The notes under the pieces: model-generated
Seen by the model: only the letters and a program-made list of their open reading frames with translations
What the model was told of the DNA's origin: nothing
Database searches by the model: none
NCBI GenBank assembly: GCA_024279945.1
Contig: JAJRRA010000076.1
Location: forward strand, 18,269-82,268
From: Gammaproteobacteria bacterium
Lineage (GTDB): Bacteria > Pseudomonadota > Gammaproteobacteria > Xanthomonadales > SZUA-36
Direction: 5' to 3'
DNA: 64,000 nt
Made by a program: the position numbers and the translations under genes
Shown here: positions 1 to 8,350 of the stretch, in pieces
How positions within the stretch are numbered: position 1 is the stretch's first letter
Layout: the number at the start of each line of letters is the position of its first letter

Positions 1-1712
1 TGAAAACCCAGGAATTCAGGATTTGCCCGGAATCGGGATTGCAATTCCACAAACCGGCGGAAAGGCTGATGCGCTTCCATGCTGTAGCAGCAATTGTGTG
101 TCTGCTCATTGGTGGTATCACCGCCCTGCTGGTAACACTCACGCGCTGGCCTGCCGTTCACCTGCTTCCGGCAGACAAGTTCTATATGCTTTTAACCACG
201 CATGGCATCAACATGCTGATTTTCTGGATCATCTTTTTTGAGATGGCCGTATTGCATTTCTGTTCGTCGACATTGCTTCGTTGCCGTATTGCGACACCAA
301 AACTGGGCTGGGTCGGTTTCGGCCTGATGGTGACCGGTGCGGTTATCAACAACCTTTCGGTGTTCAGCGGCAAATCCTCGGTCATGATGACCTCGTATGT
401 GCCCATGCCGGCAGAACCGACGTTCTACCTGGGTTTGATCCTGTTTGCGGTCGGAGCACTGATTGGTTGCTTCATGTTTCTTGGAACCCTGGTGATCGCC
501 AAGGAAGAGAAAACCTATGAAGGCTCCATCCCGCTGGTTACTTTTGGCGCGTTGACAGCCTGCATCATCGCCATCTTCACCATCTCCATGGGCGCGGTGA
601 TTCTGATTCCGACTTTCCTCTGGTCAGTTGGTCTTATTTCCAATATCGATGCACCCATGTACCGCTTGATCTGGTGGGCGTTTGGACATTCCTCACAGCA
701 GATTAACGTGGCGGCCCATGTGGCGGTCTGGTACGCCATTGCAGCCATCGTCTTTGGCGCAAGACCGCTGTCTGAAAAGGTCAGCCGTACTGCATTCATA
801 CTGTACATCGCCTTCCTGCAACTGGCGTCCGCCCACCATCTCCTGGTGGATCCCGGTCTCAGTTCAAGTTGGAAAATCTTCAATACATCGTATGCCATGT
901 ACCTTGCGGTGCTGGCCAGCATGATCCACGGTCTCACCGTGCCCGGATCCATCGAAGTGGCGCAACGGGCCAAGGGGCTGACCAAGGGTCTGTACGAATG
1001 GCTGCGCAAGGCGCCCTGGGGTAACCCGGTATTTTCCGGCATGTTCCTATCGCTGATCGGGTTTGGTTTCATTGGTGGAATTTCCGGTGTGGTGATGGGC
1101 ACCGAGCAGATTAATATCATCATTCATAACACCATCTACGTACCGGGACATTTCCATGCCACGGTCGTGATCGGAACCACGCTGGCCTTCATGTCACTGA
1201 CTTACTTCCTGATTCCGGTACTTTTCCGGCGCCAGGTATTTTTGCCGGGTCTGGCCAAGTGGCAACCGTATATTTTCGGTATCAGCATGATGGTCTTCAC
1301 TCTGGTGATGATGGGCGCGGGAACACTTGGCGTTGAGCGCCGCCACTGGGATATGGCGTTCACGGATGCGGCCATAGGCTTCGATTATCCAGCCAGCGCT
1401 TACGCCTTGATGGGGCTGGTTGGCATCAGCGGTGTCGGCGCTGTCCTGGGCGGAGCAATTTTCGTCCTGATTGTAGTGGTCTCTGTGTTCCTGGGTAAAC
1501 GTGTTGAATCTGAGTCCAACTACGGTGCGGAACCTACACGCCTGATGAAGGCACCGCCGATTGTTCTGCCGGAAGGTGGGCATGTTGCCGCGGGCAAATG
1601 GGGCTTTGCCGCTCCGGGTACTTTTGCCCTGGCGATGCTCTTCCTGGCCATATTCGTAGCGTATTACGCGGTCAACTGGAAGTATCTTGCTTCAGTCTGG
1701 CCTCTGGCTTAA
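1..1712 (+). CDS. Heme-copper oxidase subunit I, B-family-like, active-site Tyr replaced (putative NO reductase)
   Basis: Polytopic inner-membrane catalytic subunit with about 12-14 hydrophobic segments. The frame is open to the left edge: a xTG codon begins one base before the window and is the likely start (about 570 aa); an internal TTG at 39 is the next option. Counting from the edge codon, the low-spin heme His is H68, the CuB His are H230 and H279/H280 (SAHHLLVDPG), and the heme ligands are H384/H386 (PGHFH). These match the spacing of Thermus-type ba3 oxidase. The residue four after H230, the cross-linked Tyr of true oxidases, is Gln (GHSSQQ). Known B-family-derived NO reductases also lack this Tyr, so NO reduction is the favoured inference; an oxidase with altered chemistry is the alternative. 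A subunit II would be expected upstream, outside the window. Sco and hemerythrin genes follow. Confidence 0.8.
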   Translation, partial: KTQEFRICPESGLQFHKPAERLMRFHAVAAIVCLLIGGITALLVTLTRWPAVHLLPADKFYMLLTTHGINMLIFWIIFFEMAVLHFCSSTLLRCRIATPKLGWVGFGLMVTGAVINNLSVFSGKSSVMMTSYVPMPAEPTFYLGLILFAVGALIGCFMFLGTLVIAKEEKTYEGSIPLVTFGALTACIIAIFTISMGAVILIPTFLWSVGLISNIDAPMYRLIWWAFGHSSQQINVAAHVAVWYAIAAIVFGARPLSEKVSRTAFILYIAFLQLASAHHLLVDPGLSSSWKIFNTSYAMYLAVLASMIHGLTVPGSIEVAQRAKGLTKGLYEWLRKAPWGNPVFSGMFLSLIGFGFIGGISGVVMGTEQINIIIHNTIYVPGHFHATVVIGTTLAFMSLTYFLIPVLFRRQVFLPGLAKWQPYIFGISMMVFTLVMMGAGTLGVERRHWDMAFTDAAIGFDYPASAYALMGLVGISGVGAVLGGAIFVLIVVVSVFLGKRVESESNYGAEPTRLMKAPPIVLPEGGHVAAGKWGFAAPGTFALAMLFLAIFVAYYAVNWKYLASVWPLA

Positions 1713-1753
1713 GGCAAACGTTAACAGGCCCTGAGACTTTTTATGTCATAAAT

Positions 1754-1783
1754 CGCCGGGTGGGTACGCCCGGCGTTTTTTTT
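1754..1783 (+). terminator. Rho-independent terminator after the oxidase subunit I gene
   Basis: A 7-bp GC stem (CGCCGGG / CCCGGCG, 1754-1760 and 1769-1775) with an 8-nt loop is followed by eight T residues. It lies 42 bp after the stop codon of the oxidase gene and 18 bp before the Sco start, so Sco and downstream genes need readthrough or their own promoter. Confidence 0.85.
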
Positions 1784-1800
1784 GAGCTATCCTTATACAG

Positions 1801-2664
1801 ATGAAGCTAACCCGTACACACTGCTGCCGTATTCAGGCTGGAAAATGTCTGTTGGTTCTTATGTCCGGTCTGCTGCCCATGACTGTTTTCGGGCAGACAG
1901 GCAGTAAGGATAATCCTGCTGCTTATGATGCGGATAAAACCGTTCAGGTCTCACAGGCGGCGGTGGGAAATACCTTGCAGGATTACGAATTCACTGACCG
2001 TGATGGCCGCACAGTCAGCCTGTCCCGGTATCGGGGTAAACCGTTGCTGATCAGTATGATTTTTACATCCTGCCACCATGTCTGTCCTGCCATCACGAAA
2101 CACCTGGCAACTGCAGTAGATGCAGCCCGCGAAGCGCTCGGTGATGACAGTTTCCAGGTGATCACGGTGGGTTTTGACACCCCGGTCGATACTCCGGATG
2201 CAATGCGGGTGTTTGCGAACCAACAGGGTATTGATGATCCCCATTGGGATTTCCTCAGCGCTTCGGCGGAAACCATTGCCGGTCTGGTCAATAACATCGG
2301 TTTTGTTTATTATCCATCTCCACGCGGATTTGATCACATCAACCAGGTGACGGTTGTCGACCGGGATGGTGTCGTTTACCGCCAGGTATACGGTGCGGCT
2401 TTCGATTTACCCTGGCTGGTGGAGCCGCTGAAGGAATTGGTATTCAACCGTCCGCAGCCCGGCAGTCACTTTACATCGAATATACTGGGCCGGATCAAGT
2501 TGTTCTGCACCGTCTACGACCCCAATACAGGCCGTTATAAATTCGATTACTCCCTGTTTGTTGGCATGGGCATCGGTCTGCTGAGCGTATTGGCGGTTAT
2601 CACTTACCTGTTACTGGAATTCTTCCGCGCACGGCGCAGAAAAAAAGGCTCTGATCTTGCATAG
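1801..2664 (+). CDS. SCO1/SenC-family copper chaperone with C-terminal membrane anchor
   Basis: Periplasmic thioredoxin-fold copper protein that helps assemble or maintain Cu sites of heme-copper oxidases. An N-terminal signal (basic to residue 15, hydrophobic 16-30) precedes the SCO domain. Copper ligands are visible as C91-x3-C95-P and H179. Unusually, a second hydrophobic helix (about 251-273) followed by a basic tail anchors the C-terminus. The 287-aa length exceeds typical SCO proteins because of this tail. The ATG at 1801 has only a weak Shine-Dalgarno, but it gives a sensible signal peptide. The stop overlaps the start of the next gene, suggesting coupling. SenC-type genes also accompany the sNOR clusters of ammonia oxidisers, in keeping with the NO-related reading of this locus. 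Confidence 0.9.
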   Translation: MKLTRTHCCRIQAGKCLLVLMSGLLPMTVFGQTGSKDNPAAYDADKTVQVSQAAVGNTLQDYEFTDRDGRTVSLSRYRGKPLLISMIFTSCHHVCPAITKHLATAVDAAREALGDDSFQVITVGFDTPVDTPDAMRVFANQQGIDDPHWDFLSASAETIAGLVNNIGFVYYPSPRGFDHINQVTVVDRDGVVYRQVYGAAFDLPWLVEPLKELVFNRPQPGSHFTSNILGRIKLFCTVYDPNTGRYKFDYSLFVGMGIGLLSVLAVITYLLLEFFRARRRKKGSDLA

Positions 2665-4765
2665 GATATTGCTTGGGGCGTTGCAAAAAACCGGACGGGT
2701 CATTTTTGAATACTTGCGCAGGGTTCTCGATCGCGGTTTCGGCCCTGAGCTGAACCCGATGAATCATCTGGGTGCCCTGACCATCTATTTTTTCTGGATC
2801 GTCACGGTCAGTGGGATCTGGTTGTTTCTCTTTTTTAAGACCAGCGTTAGCGGCGCCTATCAATCGGTCGAGTACCTGACTCACCAGCAGTGGTACCTGG
2901 GTGGCGTGATGCGCAGTCTCCACCGTTATGCTTCGGATGGGGCCATTATTACCCTGGCGCTCCACATGATCAGGGAATTTTCCTTTGATCGGTATCGCGG
3001 CAATCGCTGGTTCAGCTGGATCACCGGCATTCCCCTGTTGTGGATGGTGATTCCACTGGGTATCACCGGCTATTGGCTGGTTTGGGACCAATTGGGCTGG
3101 TACGTTGCACTGACTTCCGCCGAGTTGCTGGACTGGCTACCGATCTTCAGTGATTCCATGGCGCGTAACTTCCTCAGCGCCGATGTACTCAGTAACCGCT
3201 TTTTTACCCTGATGGCGTTTGTGCACCTGATCGGTCTGCCCCTGTTCCTGGTGTTTGGCATCTGGCTCCATGTGTTGCGCATCAATGGTCCGCGGATCAA
3301 TCCGCCCCGGGCTCTGATGGCGGGCAGCCTGGCGGCGATGACGCTCCTGTCCTTTGTTTACCCTGCTCTGAGCCAGGGTGAAGTCGATATGACGCAAGTG
3401 CCGCAGAGTCTGGGTCTGGACTGGTACTACTTGCTGGTCTATCCCCTGGTCAAGGCCTGGTCGCCGGCCTGGGTGTGGGGGCTTTTGTTCGGCGTCAGCC
3501 TGTGGCTGTTCATGGCGCCCTGGTTGCCACCACAGCGGTCTAAATCGGCCGCGATGGTTGACCTTGATAACTGTAACGGCTGTGCACGCTGTTCTGATGA
3601 TTGCCCCTTCGGCGCCATCACCATGATGGAGCGTAGCGATGGCCTGGCGTACGAAAAAGAGGCCGTGGTTGATCCGTCGCTTTGCCTGAGTTGTGGCTTG
3701 TGCGTTGGCTCATGCCCCACGGCAACCCCGTTCCGGCGGCATACTGCCCTGTTACCGGGTATCGATATGCCTGATCTGTCAGCCGCCGCACTGCGGGAAA
3801 CCATTCTGAAAGTCTCACAGGGGCTGAGTGGGAATCACCGGATTCTGGTCTTTGGGTGCGAAGGTCAGAAACAGACTGCAAAATTGAAATCCAGGCTTAA
3901 TGACAAAGCAACCGCCACGGTAGATATCATCTGCGTAGCGCAACTCCCACCGGCCTTTCTTGATTTCATTCTTAACCGTGACCTGGCGGACGGTGTTGTG
4001 CTGGCCGGTTGTGGTGGCGGGGAATGTCTGTACCGTTTTGGTGAACTGTGGACCAGTTTGCGCGTTGAGCGCCAACGCGACCCCCGTTTACGTAAACGCG
4101 TGGATACACAGAAGATTGCCCTGACGTGGCAGGATCCGTGGTCCGGCTTGTCTGATGTCTCCTCGGTCGTTGCAGCATTGCGGAAATCTCTCCCGGAGAC
4201 CCCTGCTGCCGGACACGTGACCGATGAGAACATCTCTTTACCTCCTGTCCGGGGAACATCATGGAAGTTGCCGCTGACGCTTACCGCCTATGCGCTGTTT
4301 GTCATTTTCGTGGGGTGGTTCTCCGTCTGGCCGCGGCACCAGTTGCTGAAACAAAACCAGGCCATGGTCTCCCTGTCTTTCTCTCATGCAGGTCATCGGG
4401 TGGGGGATTGCCGCAAGCTTTCCCAGGAAGAGTTGAACAAGCTCCCGCCGAATATGCGTAAAATTGACGATTGCCCGCGTGAACGATTGCCGGTTCGTAT
4501 TATCTTTCGACTGAATGGAAAAATCCTGTACGAAGTCAGCAGACCACCCACTGGCCTGTGGAGTGACGGTGAGTCCAATATTTACCAGCGCATGGTGATT
4601 CCCGCCGGTAAGCAGAAACTGTTTATCGGTATGATCGACAGCAACCGTGAACAGGGCTTCGATTACTCCTTTGAACAGGAACTTGACTTCTTACCCGGCC
4701 AGCATATCGTTGTGGAGTTTAATAATACGCTGCAATCTTTTGTCCTTATTGGGGGATCATCATGA
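2657..4765 (+). CDS. Fusion of cytochrome b6-like domain, 2x[4Fe-4S] ferredoxin, MvhD-like domain and periplasmic tail
   Basis: A 702-aa membrane electron-transfer protein. Residues about 20-215 form a cytochrome b N-terminal domain with bis-His pairs H89/H103 and H190/H205; the 14 and 15 spacings match cytochrome b6. After further membrane segments, a bacterial ferredoxin domain has C306/309/312/316 and C343/346/349/353, giving two [4Fe-4S] clusters. Residues about 395-470 resemble the hydrogenase iron-sulfur subunit MvhD/FrhD (FGCEGQ and GCGGGECLY). A membrane helix at about 539-555 leads to a C-terminal domain of about 140 residues that I do not recognise. The start is uncertain: TTG at 2657 overlaps Sco, with further TTG codons at 2669 and 2681. 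It overlaps hemerythrin by 4 bp. Inferred role: moving electrons between a cytoplasmic low-potential donor, quinone and the adjacent heme-copper enzyme. Confidence 0.85.
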   Translation: MHRILLGALQKTGRVIFEYLRRVLDRGFGPELNPMNHLGALTIYFFWIVTVSGIWLFLFFKTSVSGAYQSVEYLTHQQWYLGGVMRSLHRYASDGAIITLALHMIREFSFDRYRGNRWFSWITGIPLLWMVIPLGITGYWLVWDQLGWYVALTSAELLDWLPIFSDSMARNFLSADVLSNRFFTLMAFVHLIGLPLFLVFGIWLHVLRINGPRINPPRALMAGSLAAMTLLSFVYPALSQGEVDMTQVPQSLGLDWYYLLVYPLVKAWSPAWVWGLLFGVSLWLFMAPWLPPQRSKSAAMVDLDNCNGCARCSDDCPFGAITMMERSDGLAYEKEAVVDPSLCLSCGLCVGSCPTATPFRRHTALLPGIDMPDLSAAALRETILKVSQGLSGNHRILVFGCEGQKQTAKLKSRLNDKATATVDIICVAQLPPAFLDFILNRDLADGVVLAGCGGGECLYRFGELWTSLRVERQRDPRLRKRVDTQKIALTWQDPWSGLSDVSSVVAALRKSLPETPAAGHVTDENISLPPVRGTSWKLPLTLTAYALFVIFVGWFSVWPRHQLLKQNQAMVSLSFSHAGHRVGDCRKLSQEELNKLPPNMRKIDDCPRERLPVRIIFRLNGKILYEVSRPPTGLWSDGESNIYQRMVIPAGKQKLFIGMIDSNREQGFDYSFEQELDFLPGQHIVVEFNNTLQSFVLIGGSS

Positions 4766-5163
4766 CACTGATCAAGTGGCAAGCCTCGTTTTCTCTTGGC
4801 ATTCCCTCAGTGGATCATGAACACCGTGAATTGATTGGGGCGATCAACACGGTTTATGACAGCATGATCAATAACGCCGACCCCGCGATCATCGAGTCAT
4901 GTCTTGAAGATATTTATGCGGATGTTTCTTCACATTTTGCGCTCGAAGAACGCCATATGCGTGAAGCGGGCTACGGGGAATATGAGGCACACAAGGAGGA
5001 GCATGAGGAATTGCTCGACCAGATACGGAACATGATGGATCTGTTCGAAGAGAACCCGGACTCGGGCCGGATCATCTTGCAGCAGGAGTTATCAGACTGG
5101 TTCAGTGTCCATTTTTCCACTTTCGATGCCCGTCTCCACGACAAGCTCGGCGATCATCACTAA
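4762..5163 (+). CDS. Bacteriohemerythrin
   Basis: A 133-aa four-helix di-iron O2/NO-binding protein. The full ligand set is visible: H21, H58-x3-E62, H77-x3-H81 and H117-x4-D122. The ATGA overlap with the preceding cytochrome b-FeS gene indicates translational coupling, so it belongs to the same transcription unit. Single-domain bacteriohemerythrins deliver or buffer O2 for membrane enzymes, and related di-iron proteins take part in NO responses. Either use would suit a neighbour that reduces O2 or NO. No signal peptide is seen, so it is cytoplasmic. Confidence 0.93.
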   Translation: MTLIKWQASFSLGIPSVDHEHRELIGAINTVYDSMINNADPAIIESCLEDIYADVSSHFALEERHMREAGYGEYEAHKEEHEELLDQIRNMMDLFEENPDSGRIILQQELSDWFSVHFSTFDARLHDKLGDHH

Positions 5164-5182
5164 AAAAGGTGACCCCTTTTTT
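5162..5182. terminator. Bidirectional terminator between convergent genes
   Basis: Inverted repeat AAAAAAGG / CCTTTTTT (5162-5169 and 5175-5182) with a 5-nt loop, giving a U-tract in either direction. It lies exactly where the hemerythrin gene (+) and the 62-aa membrane protein gene (-) converge. Confidence 0.7.
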
Positions 5183-5369
5183 ACGGTGCACCCATCAGGT
5201 TTTTGAGCAAGCGGAAACTGACCAGGGCCAGGCCGAGGAAGATAACGAAGAAGATAATTTGGCGTTGCCTTATGCTGCCGCCACGGCGTTTTTCGATCAG
5301 GCGCACCAGCCAGTCAGTAACCAGGTAAATGACAATGGCGTTCAGGGTAAAGAGGACGAGATCTGTCAT
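5181..5369 (-). CDS. Small two-helix membrane protein downstream of second heme-copper subunit
   Basis: A 62-aa protein with two hydrophobic helices (about residues 4-23 and 37-56) separated by a basic loop (EKRRGGSIRQRQ). A strong Shine-Dalgarno (AAAGGAG, 5 nt before ATG) and placement 21 bp after the heme-copper subunit I gene on the same strand show that it is a real gene in that operon. I do not recognise the family. A small accessory subunit of the oxidase-like enzyme, comparable in size to CcoQ-type subunits, is a reasonable guess, but no diagnostic motif is present. Confidence 0.7.
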   Translation of the reverse strand: MTDLVLFTLNAIVIYLVTDWLVRLIEKRRGGSIRQRQIIFFVIFLGLALVSFRLLKNLMGAP

Positions 5370-5390
5370 TGGCGCTCCTTTGGGTTGATA

Positions 5391-6761
5391 TTACCATGAT
5401 TTTTTGCCACGGATAGACTTGTAACAAACCAGCAGAAAGAGCAGCCCGCCGATAACCGAGATCAATCCGCCCAGACCCATCAGACCCATGCCGGCGATTT
5501 CACCTAGGCGGTCAACGCCCTGGGCGAGACCGGCTGTTTTGCGTTGGACACCATAACCGCCCGACCACGCCATGCCAAGGATATGCAGCAATTGCCCCCC
5601 CCCATAGAGGTAGGGTTGCCAGGTGGCCATGCGCGGCGGAATGACGCCAAAGCCCAGTCGGGGCAGCAGATAATAAGAGAGGCCCATAAAGGCGATGGTC
5701 ACGCCGACGGTGGAGCCGTGATAGTGGGCGGGGATCACGATATCCAGGCCGGAAATCAGAAATCCCAGTATGCCGCCTGCGGCGAACAGGCCCAGCGAAG
5801 ACAGTAGCGCGGCCCGCAGGTACTTTCCTTCGTTGGCAAAATCTTCCGGTGGTTTGCCGGCTTTGAATACGCTCACCAGTACGGCCAGCCCCAGTGGCAG
5901 GCTGGACAGACCGCCGTATTTCATTAATTCGGTAAATGCCAGCCTGTGTCCCGGTGAGATGATATCGTGCGCGATGTAAAGAAAAGGCACGGTGATGATC
6001 GGAAGAGCCATGATAATGAGAAAGGTTAGGGTTAATCTGGGGGTTAGTTCAAACCGGCAGCCACTGGCATGAGCCAGGACAACCCAGGCCACCATCATCA
6101 GTAGCGTGTGCGTGAACTGAAGTACATGGCCTCCTCCCCAGAACAGGAATTCAAAATAAGCCTGGCCATCCATGGTGGACGGGATGCCGGCCCAGGAGGC
6201 AATAAATGCGGCAATGGCTACAGCAGTTATCAAGGTTGACAGGGTGATTCCAAATTGCAGAGCGCCCGTGCCGTCCAGATCTTGCCTGATTCCGTTTCGC
6301 GTAATTGCGGAGCGCAGAAGATGCGACGCGATCCCTGCCGTGAACAGGCCCAGGCCGGTGTAGAACACCGGGTGACGTAACAGGGGGACATAATTGTTCA
6401 TTAAGGGATCAGCTGCGCCGACGAAAGGCGAAATAATTACGATTGCCGTCCCCGCTGCAGCAAGAAGGAAAGAAAACCGGTCCCAGCCGGGCAAGTCACG
6501 ACTGGAACTCAGACTCCACATAACGCCGGCCATCGAAAGCAGCCAGATCAATACCGACAGATCGACATGAACCACCAGCGCGACCCGGAAAAAATCAATA
6601 AAGGGGGTCATTTCCTGGATGGTCGGCGTTCTGGCCAGCACCAGCAGGATTGAGAAAATGCCGGCGCCGACCAGGGAGGCCAGGCCCAGCATCAGCCAGG
6701 CAGTCGTGGTTTTCCTGACATTTTCACTGCTGATGTGCAGTTGGTAATCTGCGGCGTCCAT
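5391..6761 (-). CDS. Divergent heme-copper oxidase subunit I homologue with altered CuB ligands (putative NO reductase)
   Basis: A 456-aa membrane protein with about 12 hydrophobic segments, short for a subunit I. Heme ligands are present: H65 (low-spin) and H346/H348 (PAHYH). The first CuB ligand is H212 (GGGHVLQF); the position of the cross-linked Tyr is Phe216. The usual His-His pair is H265-D266 (IAHDIISPG), so the CuB site would have an Asp in place of one His. An oxidase is therefore unlikely; the B-family-derived NO reductase groups with changed ligands are the nearest known class, but I cannot assign the subgroup by eye. ATG at 6761 has AGGAAA upstream. It is transcribed with the 62-aa membrane protein and converges on the hemerythrin operon. 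Confidence 0.75.
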   Translation of the reverse strand: MDAADYQLHISSENVRKTTTAWLMLGLASLVGAGIFSILLVLARTPTIQEMTPFIDFFRVALVVHVDLSVLIWLLSMAGVMWSLSSSRDLPGWDRFSFLLAAAGTAIVIISPFVGAADPLMNNYVPLLRHPVFYTGLGLFTAGIASHLLRSAITRNGIRQDLDGTGALQFGITLSTLITAVAIAAFIASWAGIPSTMDGQAYFEFLFWGGGHVLQFTHTLLMMVAWVVLAHASGCRFELTPRLTLTFLIIMALPIITVPFLYIAHDIISPGHRLAFTELMKYGGLSSLPLGLAVLVSVFKAGKPPEDFANEGKYLRAALLSSLGLFAAGGILGFLISGLDIVIPAHYHGSTVGVTIAFMGLSYYLLPRLGFGVIPPRMATWQPYLYGGGQLLHILGMAWSGGYGVQRKTAGLAQGVDRLGEIAGMGLMGLGGLISVIGGLLFLLVCYKSIRGKKSW

Positions 6762-6858
6762 GGTGTTTGTTTCCTAGTTGAATTGGTTGACAGGGCAAGG
6801 TAACCAGCCAGGATGCCGGCGTCAATGCTGAAAGGGGTTTTAGCACCTCATGCATTCG

Positions 6859-8214
6859 TCATCTCCGGCCCATCCGGCGCAAGGCCTGGGGAGTAAATCT
6901 GGATGGATTCATGTATTGGTTAAAAGGTGGCACCGGCTTGCGGGGATTCAGGCGATAGGAAACAAAGCGGCCCGATTGCAGATCATGGTGGATCTCGATT
7001 GTAGTCCACAGTGTGGGTACGTCATAAAACACGATGGGATGAGCCTCAGAGAACCGCCACAGTTCATCCTTTGCATCATAATGGTCCGCCATCAGTATTT
7101 GGTAGCTGTCTTCGTCCAGGTAATAGGTCCGGTGGGGATTGATATGCCGCATACCCTTTTTGAGCCGTGCCTCGACTACCCAAACGCGATGCAGTTCATA
7201 GCGCAGGTATTGCGGATCGAGGTGGCCGGCCTGCACCAGGTCATCGTTGTCAAGATCAGCACTATGGACCCGGTAGGCGTTGTAGGGCACGTACATTTCG
7301 CGTTTGCCGGTGAGTTGCCAGTCGAACCGGTCCAGTGCCCCATTGAACATATCCGTCATATCACTGACGTGCAGGCCATCGCTGGCGGCGCTTGGGCTGT
7401 CGTAGGCGATGTTTGGTGCACGGATCACACGTCGCTGGCCCGGGTTATATACCCATGCGGTGCGGGGCTGGGCAAGCGAGTTGAGTGATTCGTAGATCAG
7501 CACGGAAGAACCGGCCAGCCGGGCAGGTGAAGTCGTTTGTTGCAGGAAATACAGCAGGTAGTTGTCGATGCTCTCCAGTGTGGCGTCCGGTTGGTAGTAG
7601 AGTCCCAGCGTCCACACCGTCATGGTCACTTCGGTGAATGAGCCACTGGCGGTAGCTGCGGCCAGACTGATGTGTCGTATGCTACCAGTGCCTTTAAAGC
7701 GCAGTCTGTGGTTCCAGATCAGTTCCTGGCCATTTTCCGGGAAGGGAAATGGCAGGCCTTCGGCCACCCCCTCAACCGCTTCACCGTTTTCTGTCAGCAT
7801 TCCCGTGCGCCCATTTTCCAGGGTCTTCTGATACACACGCTGCGGCAGTGCCGCGCTTCGATGCGTTGGATAGACATCGAGAAAATAGTCTGCATAGCGT
7901 TGCAGCATGGCGAGATGCCCTGCAGATAACTGTCCGGAGAAATCTTGCATATTTTCCCGGTCAATGCGAAACAGTGGAGTTTCACCCTTGAACGGATCCG
8001 GGTGGTGATCGCCGGGCTTGTAGTTCTCTGGTGCCTGGCTGATACCACCGGTCCACGCCGGTATCGTTCCGGAGGCATTTCCGGCGCGTTCGGCACCGAC
8101 CGGCGTCAGGTCGCTCGAGAGGCGGGGGACATCATTGGGTCTGGCGGCCGCAGAAAGCCCACTGGTCAAGATACTTAAGAGCAGGCTCAAGTAAAAAGGA
8201 AATACATTTCTCAT
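6859..8214 (-). CDS. DUF1329 family exported protein
   Basis: A 451-aa secreted protein. The signal peptide MRNVFPFYLSLLLS... cleaved after a SAA-type site fixes the start at ATG 8214 (GGGG-containing ribosome site); an upstream ATG at 8265 would add 17 non-signal residues. The body has the DUF1329 pattern: an N-terminal LTPVGAERAGNA..GTIPAWTGG stretch, then PFKGE, and long beta-rich segments with many Tyr/Arg. In Pseudomonas and marine gammaproteobacteria these proteins are often found near outer-membrane lipid or surfactant functions; the biochemical role is unknown. It stands alone here, divergent from the large secreted protein gene. Confidence 0.8.
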   Translation of the reverse strand: MRNVFPFYLSLLLSILTSGLSAAARPNDVPRLSSDLTPVGAERAGNASGTIPAWTGGISQAPENYKPGDHHPDPFKGETPLFRIDRENMQDFSGQLSAGHLAMLQRYADYFLDVYPTHRSAALPQRVYQKTLENGRTGMLTENGEAVEGVAEGLPFPFPENGQELIWNHRLRFKGTGSIRHISLAAATASGSFTEVTMTVWTLGLYYQPDATLESIDNYLLYFLQQTTSPARLAGSSVLIYESLNSLAQPRTAWVYNPGQRRVIRAPNIAYDSPSAASDGLHVSDMTDMFNGALDRFDWQLTGKREMYVPYNAYRVHSADLDNDDLVQAGHLDPQYLRYELHRVWVVEARLKKGMRHINPHRTYYLDEDSYQILMADHYDAKDELWRFSEAHPIVFYDVPTLWTTIEIHHDLQSGRFVSYRLNPRKPVPPFNQYMNPSRFTPQALRRMGRR

Positions 8215-8350
8215 TAGACCCCAGATACGTTTGAACTTAGTCACAAAAGATACCAGGCGGCACAAAGATTCTGCCTGATGTACATAATGTTCACATATTT
8301 TCCGGATATATTACACTGGTAAGGTTAACCGCAACTTCCGGGATACGATC

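Noticed and set aside
1..1712. cbb3-type oxidase CcoN
   Set aside because: Spacing and HHLLVDPG, PGHFH motifs fit the B family (ba3-like), and no CcoO/CcoP genes follow.
1..6761. Standard cNOR or qNOR
   Set aside because: No NorC or quinone-binding N-terminal extension, and the typical HLWVEG-type segment with Glu is absent.
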